A stretch of DNA of 64,000 bases from Pelomonas sp. Root1237. GTDB taxonomy: Bacteria > Pseudomonadota > Gammaproteobacteria > Burkholderiales > Burkholderiaceae_C. Position 1 is the stretch's first letter, and the number at the start of each line of letters is the position of its first letter. Position numbers and translations under genes: made by a program. This document shows, piece after piece, positions 59,478-64,000 of the stretch. The notes beneath the pieces were generated by a model. It did not search any database, had not been told where the DNA came from, and saw only the letters and a list, made by a program, of their open reading frames with translations. Where the stretch lies: the NCBI RefSeq assembly GCF_001425055.1, contig NZ_LMDK01000012.1, forward strand, positions 782,205 to 846,204, written 5' to 3'.

Positions 59478-62400
59478 ATGGCCGTGACTACCGTCGCCCA
59501 ATTCGCCGCCGAGCTGAGCAAGCCGGCGGGCACGCTGCTGGAGCAGCTGCATGCCGCGGGCGTCAAGAAGTCTTCCGTCGACGACTCGCTGAGCGAGAAC
59601 GACAAGGAACGCCTGCTCGACCACCTGCGCTCTTCCCACGGCACTGCCGGTGCGGATCGCAAGAAGATCACGCTCGTCAAGAAGTCGACCACCGAGATCA
59701 AGCAAGCCGATGCCAGTGGCAAGGCCCGCACGATCCAGGTCCAGGTCAAGAAGACCCGCACCTTCGTCAAGCGTGACGATGAGGTCGCCGCTGGCCCTGA
59801 CGACGCCGAACTGGTGCGCCGCGAGGAAGAAGCCCAGGCCCAAGCCACCGCGCTGCGTGCCCAGGAAGAGGAACTCGCCGCCAAGGTGAAGGCTCGCGAG
59901 GACGCCGAGCGCGCCGCGCGTGAAGCTGCCGAGGCGCGCCGCGCCGAGGAGCAGGCTGCCGCCGAAGCCGCCGCCAAGGCCGCTGCCGAAGCTGCCGCTG
60001 CAGCTGCCGCCGCCAAGCCGGAGGTCACGCCCGTCGAGCAGGCCGAGGCCCGCCAGCGCAATGCCGCTGCTGCCGCCGCCGAAGCTGCCGCGATCAACAA
60101 GGCCGCCTCCAAGCGCGGTGCCAAGGCCGCCGCGCCTGCGCCCGAGCCTGAAGTCGTTGCGCCGCCGCCGCCCGCACCTGCGCCTGAAGTCGTCGCCCCG
60201 CCACCGCCCGCGCCCGAAGTGGCCAAGCCGGCGCTGCGCGTCGTCAAGGCCGTCGATGCCGCTGCCGAAGAGAAGCAGAAGCAGGACGACCTGGCCCGCC
60301 GCCGCAAGGCCGCCGAGGACGAGGCCGCCAAGATCCGCGCGATGATGAATGCACCCAAAAAGGTGCTGGTCGCGAAGAAGCCCGAAGAGCCCAAGCCGGC
60401 CGAAGCCGCCGCGGGCATCAAGGGCACCATCCACAAGAAGGCCGGCACGCCGGGCGCAGCACCTGCTGCAGCCGGCGCAGGCGCCGGCAAGCCGGGCGAC
60501 AAGAAGTCGGTCAAGTCCGAGAAGCTGTCATCCAGCTGGGCCGATGACGCCGCCAAGAAGCGTGGCCTCAAGACCATCGGCGCCGGCCCCGCCGGCGCGA
60601 ACCGCCCGGGTGGCGGCGGCAACTGGCGTGCTCCGGCGCGCGGTGGTGCCGGTGGCCGTCGTGGCGGCAATGACCGTGGTGGCAATGGCCAAGGCAACTT
60701 CCAGGCACCTGCAGAGATGCAGATCCAAGAGGTGCACGTCCCCGAGACGATCTCGGTGGCCGACCTCGCCCACAAGATGTCGGTCAAGGCCGCCGAGGTC
60801 ATCAAGCAATTGATGAAGCTGGGCCAGATGGTCACCATCAACCAGCAGCTGGACCAAGAGACGGCCATGATCCTGGTCGAGGAAATGGGTCACAAGGCCT
60901 TCCCCGCCAAGCTGGACGATCCGGACGCCTTCCTGGAAGAAGAGGGCACCGCCGAGCAGGAGCACGAGTCGCTGTCGCGCGCCCCGGTCGTCACCGTCAT
61001 GGGCCACGTCGACCACGGCAAGACCTCGCTGCTGGACTACATCCGCCGTGCCCGCGTCGCCGCAGGCGAGGCTGGTGGCATCACGCAGCACATCGGTGCT
61101 TATCACGTCGATACGCCGCGCGGCATGATCACCTTCCTGGACACCCCGGGTCACGCGGCCTTCACGGCGATGCGTGCCCGCGGTGCCAAGGCAACCGACA
61201 TCGTCATCCTCGTTTGCGCGGCCGACGACGGCGTCATGCCCCAGACCAAGGAAGCCATCCACCACGCGAAGGCGGCTGGCGTGCCGATCGTGGTCGCGAT
61301 GACCAAGATCGACAAGCCCGACGCCAACGTCGAGCGCGTGAAGAGCGAGCTCGTGGCCGAACAGGTCGTGCCGGAAGAATTCGGTGGCGAGTCGCCCTTC
61401 ATCGGCGTGTCGTCCAAGACCGGCCAGGGCATTGACGACCTGCTGGAGCAGGTGCTGCTGCAGGCCGAAGTGCTGGAACTGAAGGCGCCGGTGGCCTCGA
61501 TGGCCAAGGGCCTGGTCATCGAAGCCAAGCTGGACAAGGGCCGCGGCCCGGTTGCGACGGTGCTGGTGCAGAGCGGCACGCTCAAGCGCGGCGACGTCGT
61601 GCTGGCTGGCTCCACGTTCGGCCGCGTTCGCGCCATGCTGGACGAAGACGGCAAGGCCTGTACCGAGGCTGGCCCGTCCATCCCGGTCGAAATCCAGGGC
61701 CTGACCGAAGTGCCGCAAGCTGGCGATGAGTTCATGGTGCTGGGCGACGAACGCCGCGCCCGCGAGGTCGCGACCTTCCGTTCGGGCAAGTACCGCGACG
61801 TGAAACTGGCCAAGCAGCAGGCTGCCAAGCTGGAGAACATGTTCAGCGAGATGGGCGCCGGCGACGTGCAGACGCTGCCGCTGATCATCAAGAGCGACGT
61901 GCAGGGCTCGCAGGAAGCGCTGGCCGCTTCGCTGCTCAAGCTCAGCAACGCCGAGGTCAAGGTGCAGATCGTCCACGCGGCGGTCGGCGGCATCAGTGAG
62001 AGCGACATCAACCTCGCCATCGCCTCCAAGGCCGTCATCATCGGCTTCAACGTGCGGGCCGATGCCGGTGCGCGCAAGCTGGCCGAAGGCAACGCGGTCG
62101 ATCTGCGTTACTACAGCATCATTTACGACGCTGTGGATGACGTGACCAAGGCGATGTCCGGCATGCTGGCGCCCGAGCAGCGCGAAGAAGCGCTGGGTAC
62201 CGCCGAGATCCGCGTTGTGTTCGTCGCTTCCAAGATCGGCACGGTGGCCGGCTCCATGGTTACCAGCGGTTTGGTTCGCCGTGGCGCTCGCTTCCGACTG
62301 CTGCGCGAGAACACCGTCGTCTACACGGGCGAGGTGGACTCGGTGCGTCGCGAGAAGGACGACGTCCGCGAAGTCAAGGAAGGCTTCGAGTGCGGTATCA

Positions 62401-62480
62401 AGCTCAAGAACTACAGCGACATCAAGGAAGGTGATCAGCTCGAATTCTTCGAGATCAAGGAAGTGGCCCGCACGCTCTGA
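59478..62480 (+). CDS. infB: Translation initiation factor IF-2
   Basis: IF-2 positions initiator tRNA on the ribosome and hydrolyses GTP. This 1,000-residue form has IF2-N at the start ([20 protein letters not shown]) and a very long Ala/Pro/Lys/Glu-rich linker with Gly-rich patches (about 60-410). A second IF2-N lies near 430, and the G domain carries GHVDHGKTS at about residue 507, DTPGH and TKID. Domains II-IV follow. ATG 59478 follows GAAGGA. The length is at the long end for the family because of the linker. Confidence 0.97.
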   Translation: MAVTTVAQFAAELSKPAGTLLEQLHAAGVKKSSVDDSLSENDKERLLDHLRSSHGTAGADRKKITLVKKSTTEIKQADASGKARTIQVQVKKTRTFVKRDDEVAAGPDDAELVRREEEAQAQATALRAQEEELAAKVKAREDAERAAREAAEARRAEEQAAAEAAAKAAAEAAAAAAAAKPEVTPVEQAEARQRNAAAAAAEAAAINKAASKRGAKAAAPAPEPEVVAPPPPAPAPEVVAPPPPAPEVAKPALRVVKAVDAAAEEKQKQDDLARRRKAAEDEAAKIRAMMNAPKKVLVAKKPEEPKPAEAAAGIKGTIHKKAGTPGAAPAAAGAGAGKPGDKKSVKSEKLSSSWADDAAKKRGLKTIGAGPAGANRPGGGGNWRAPARGGAGGRRGGNDRGGNGQGNFQAPAEMQIQEVHVPETISVADLAHKMSVKAAEVIKQLMKLGQMVTINQQLDQETAMILVEEMGHKAFPAKLDDPDAFLEEEGTAEQEHESLSRAPVVTVMGHVDHGKTSLLDYIRRARVAAGEAGGITQHIGAYHVDTPRGMITFLDTPGHAAFTAMRARGAKATDIVILVCAADDGVMPQTKEAIHHAKAAGVPIVVAMTKIDKPDANVERVKSELVAEQVVPEEFGGESPFIGVSSKTGQGIDDLLEQVLLQAEVLELKAPVASMAKGLVIEAKLDKGRGPVATVLVQSGTLKRGDVVLAGSTFGRVRAMLDEDGKACTEAGPSIPVEIQGLTEVPQAGDEFMVLGDERRAREVATFRSGKYRDVKLAKQQAAKLENMFSEMGAGDVQTLPLIIKSDVQGSQEALAASLLKLSNAEVKVQIVHAAVGGISESDINLAIASKAVIIGFNVRADAGARKLAEGNAVDLRYYSIIYDAVDDVTKAMSGMLAPEQREEALGTAEIRVVFVASKIGTVAGSMVTSGLVRRGARFRLLRENTVVYTGEVDSVRREKDDVREVKEGFECGIKLKNYSDIKEGDQLEFFEIKEVARTL

Positions 62481-62499
62481 CCTCCAATCCCGAGGGTTA

Positions 62500-62532
62500 A
62501 CCCCGCCCCTCGGGGCGGGGTTTGTTCTTTGT
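62500..62532 (+). terminator. Intrinsic terminator between infB and rbfA
   Basis: A 10-bp stem AACCCCGCCC/GGGCGGGGTT with loop CTCG is followed by TGTTCTTTG, 19 bp after the infB stop. It lies inside a gene set usually cotranscribed, so it probably lowers rbfA-truB expression relative to infB or is bypassed. Confidence 0.8.
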
Positions 62533-62581
62533 TGGCTGTCCGCGCGTGAACCGCGCAAACAGCCTGATCAGGAAACCTGCC

Positions 62582-62962
62582 ATGAGACACAAACGCGCCA
62601 TCCCCAACCGAGCTTTCCGAGTCGCCGACCAGATCCAGCGTGATCTGGCGGAGCTGATCCGCGAGCTCAAGGATCCGCGCATCGGCATGGCGACGATCAA
62701 TGCGATCGAGGTCACGCCCGACTACGCCCATGCCAAGGTGTTCTTCTCGGTACTGGTCGGTGACCCGAAGGAAACGCAGGAAGCGCTGAACGAGGCCGCG
62801 GGTTTCCTGCGCAACGGCCTGTTCAAGCGCCTGCAGATCCACACGGTGCCGACGCTGCACTTTCAGTTCGACCGCACCATCGAGCGTGCGGCCGAGATGA
62901 GTGCCCTGATCAACAAGGCCAATGCGACTCGCGCTTTGGAAGACGAGGAGCCGAATGACTGA
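62582..62962 (+). CDS. rbfA: Ribosome-binding factor A
   Basis: This 126-residue KH-like protein binds the 30S subunit during 16S maturation. Conserved segments include [18 protein letters not shown] near the start, [20 protein letters not shown], and [12 protein letters not shown] toward the end. ATG 62582 follows CAGGAAAC. It overlaps truB by 8 nt. Confidence 0.95.
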   Translation: MRHKRAIPNRAFRVADQIQRDLAELIRELKDPRIGMATINAIEVTPDYAHAKVFFSVLVGDPKETQEALNEAAGFLRNGLFKRLQIHTVPTLHFQFDRTIERAAEMSALINKANATRALEDEEPND

Positions 62963-63911
62963 GGCTGTCGTCACTGCGAGGCCTGCTCGGGTACGCATCC
63001 AGCGTCGCCCGCTGCATGGCGTGTTGTTGCTCGACAAGCCGCTGGGCTTGTCGAGCAACGACGCGTTGCAGAAAGCCAAGTGGCTGCTGCGCGCCGAGAA
63101 GGCCGGCCACACCGGCACGCTGGACCCGCTGGCCACCGGCCTGCTGCCGCTGTGCTTTGGCGCCGCGACCAAGTTCAGCCAGGTCAGCCTCGACGCCGAC
63201 AAGCGCTATCTCGCAACCCTGGCGCTGGGCATCCGCACGACCACCGGCGACGCCGAAGGCGAGGTGCTGGAGCGCCGTGACGCCGACGGCATCACGCAAG
63301 CGCAGATCGCTGCCGCCTGCGCCGCCTTCACCGGCGAGATCGACCAGATGCCGCCGATGTACTCGGCGCTCAAGCACGAGGGCAAGGCGCTGTACGAATA
63401 CGCCCGCGCCGGCATCGAGATCGAGCGCAAGAGCCGTCGCGTGACGATTCATGCCATCGACATCGTCAGCGTGCAGGCTGGCACCGTGACCCTCGACGTC
63501 CGTTGCACCAAAGGCACCTACATCCGCACGCTGGCCGAAGACATTGGCACTGCACTCGGTTGTGGCGCTTCGCTGGCCGCACTGCGCCGCACCGGCTCCG
63601 GCAGCCTGACGCTGGACGGCAGCATCACGCTCAGCGGCCTGGAAGCCCTGCCCGAAGAACAACGCGCCGCGCTGCTGACCTCGCCCGACCGCCTGCTGGC
63701 CGAAGCCCCCGAGCTTCGTCTGCCTGCCGACGAGGCCGCACGCTTCCTGTCTGGGCTGCGCCGCCGCGTGACCGCAGCCGACGCCGAGCGCGTGCGTGTC
63801 TACGGCCCCGAACCCCGCGCCTTCCTCGGCAGCGCCCACATCTCCTCTGGCGAACTGATCGCCGACCGCCTGTTGACCCCGCCGGAGGTCCAGGCTCTGC
63901 TTTCCGCCTGA
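62955..63911 (+). CDS. truB: tRNA pseudouridine(55) synthase
   Basis: TruB makes pseudouridine 55 in the T-loop of tRNAs. The 318-residue protein has [19 protein letters not shown] and the catalytic Asp in [17 protein letters not shown], followed by [20 protein letters not shown] and [13 protein letters not shown]. The start at 62955 overlaps the rbfA end by 8 nt, suggesting translational coupling. Confidence 0.96.
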   Translation: MTEAVVTARPARVRIQRRPLHGVLLLDKPLGLSSNDALQKAKWLLRAEKAGHTGTLDPLATGLLPLCFGAATKFSQVSLDADKRYLATLALGIRTTTGDAEGEVLERRDADGITQAQIAAACAAFTGEIDQMPPMYSALKHEGKALYEYARAGIEIERKSRRVTIHAIDIVSVQAGTVTLDVRCTKGTYIRTLAEDIGTALGCGASLAALRRTGSGSLTLDGSITLSGLEALPEEQRAALLTSPDRLLAEAPELRLPADEAARFLSGLRRRVTAADAERVRVYGPEPRAFLGSAHISSGELIADRLLTPPEVQALLSA

Positions 63912-63935
63912 CCCGGTTTTCTTCCAAGCATCACC

Positions 63936-64000
63936 ATGACCACCCCGATCCGCAACATTGCCATCATTGCCCACGTCGACCACGGCAAAACCACCATGGT
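63936..64000 (+). CDS. typA: GTPase TypA/BipA, 5' end only
   Basis: Only the first 21 codons are in the window: TPIRNIAIIAHVDHGKTTMV. The G1 motif AHVDHGKTT so close to the N-terminus and the NIAIIAHVDHGKTT spacing match TypA/BipA, a ribosome-associated translational GTPase. LepA has a similar opening, so the identity is likely but rests on little sequence. Confidence 0.75.
   Translation, partial: MTTPIRNIAIIAHVDHGKTTM

Noticed and set aside
60528-62558. 676-residue minus-strand frame opposite infB
   Set aside because: It is the antisense shadow of the IF-2 G domain region.

Overview
The window reads as chromosomal DNA of a high-GC betaproteobacterium, most likely a Burkholderiales member of the Rubrivivax/Leptothrix/Roseateles type. 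This is inferred from gene order (leuC-leuD-leuB-asd-fimV-truA-trpF-trpB-trpA-accD-folC-SPOR-cvpA-purF-metZ-gltX and rimP-nusA-infB-rbfA-truB-typA) and from protein features. No taxonomic marker was compared.

Region 1 (1-14293, minus strand) holds two adjacent paralogous genes for giant repetitive proteins. Almost all of each protein is an 8-residue (24-bp) repeat, and 24 octads form a 192-residue (576-bp) super-repeat. The upstream gene ends in a domain with three EF-hand/dockerin-like calcium loops. The reading frame is broken at several places by short exact duplications or deletions. Two duplications have 97 bp of identity, which looks more like unresolved assembly joins than natural decay. 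I do not recognise the repeat family, and it is the best candidate here for something undescribed.

Region 2 (14612-27112) is a divergent GntR-family regulator and an 11-gene, tightly overlapping cluster: methylmalonyl-CoA mutase, a GNAT acetyltransferase, the MeaB chaperone GTPase, a VOC protein, propionyl-CoA carboxylase beta subunit, a MORN-like exported protein, a helix-hairpin-helix protein, propionyl-CoA carboxylase alpha subunit, a FAD monooxygenase, a glycosyltransferase-like protein and a methylmalonyl-CoA epimerase-like VOC protein. Together they cover propionyl-CoA to succinyl-CoA. A perfect 16-bp palindrome lies between regulator and mutase.

Region 3 (27126-30978) carries a Yip1-type membrane protein, an exported zinc phospholipase C/S1-P1-nuclease-like enzyme and a LysR regulator.

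Region 4 (30975-49497) is a long housekeeping run: leucine synthesis, aspartate-semialdehyde dehydrogenase, FimV, TruA, tryptophan synthesis, AccD, FolC, a SPOR protein, CvpA, PurF, MetZ and GltX.

Region 5 (49574-50937) has a tandemly duplicated tRNA Ala-Glu-Asp cassette, a small putative exported protein and tRNA-Ser. Region 6 (50988-57079) has a small unknown gene divergent from a LuxR-type regulator, a structured intergenic region, an SPFH/NfeD pair, a basic amino acid decarboxylase and FabI. Region 7 (57140-64000) is the rimP-nusA-infB-rbfA-truB translation cluster with a hairpin-rich leader, ending in the first codons of typA/bipA.
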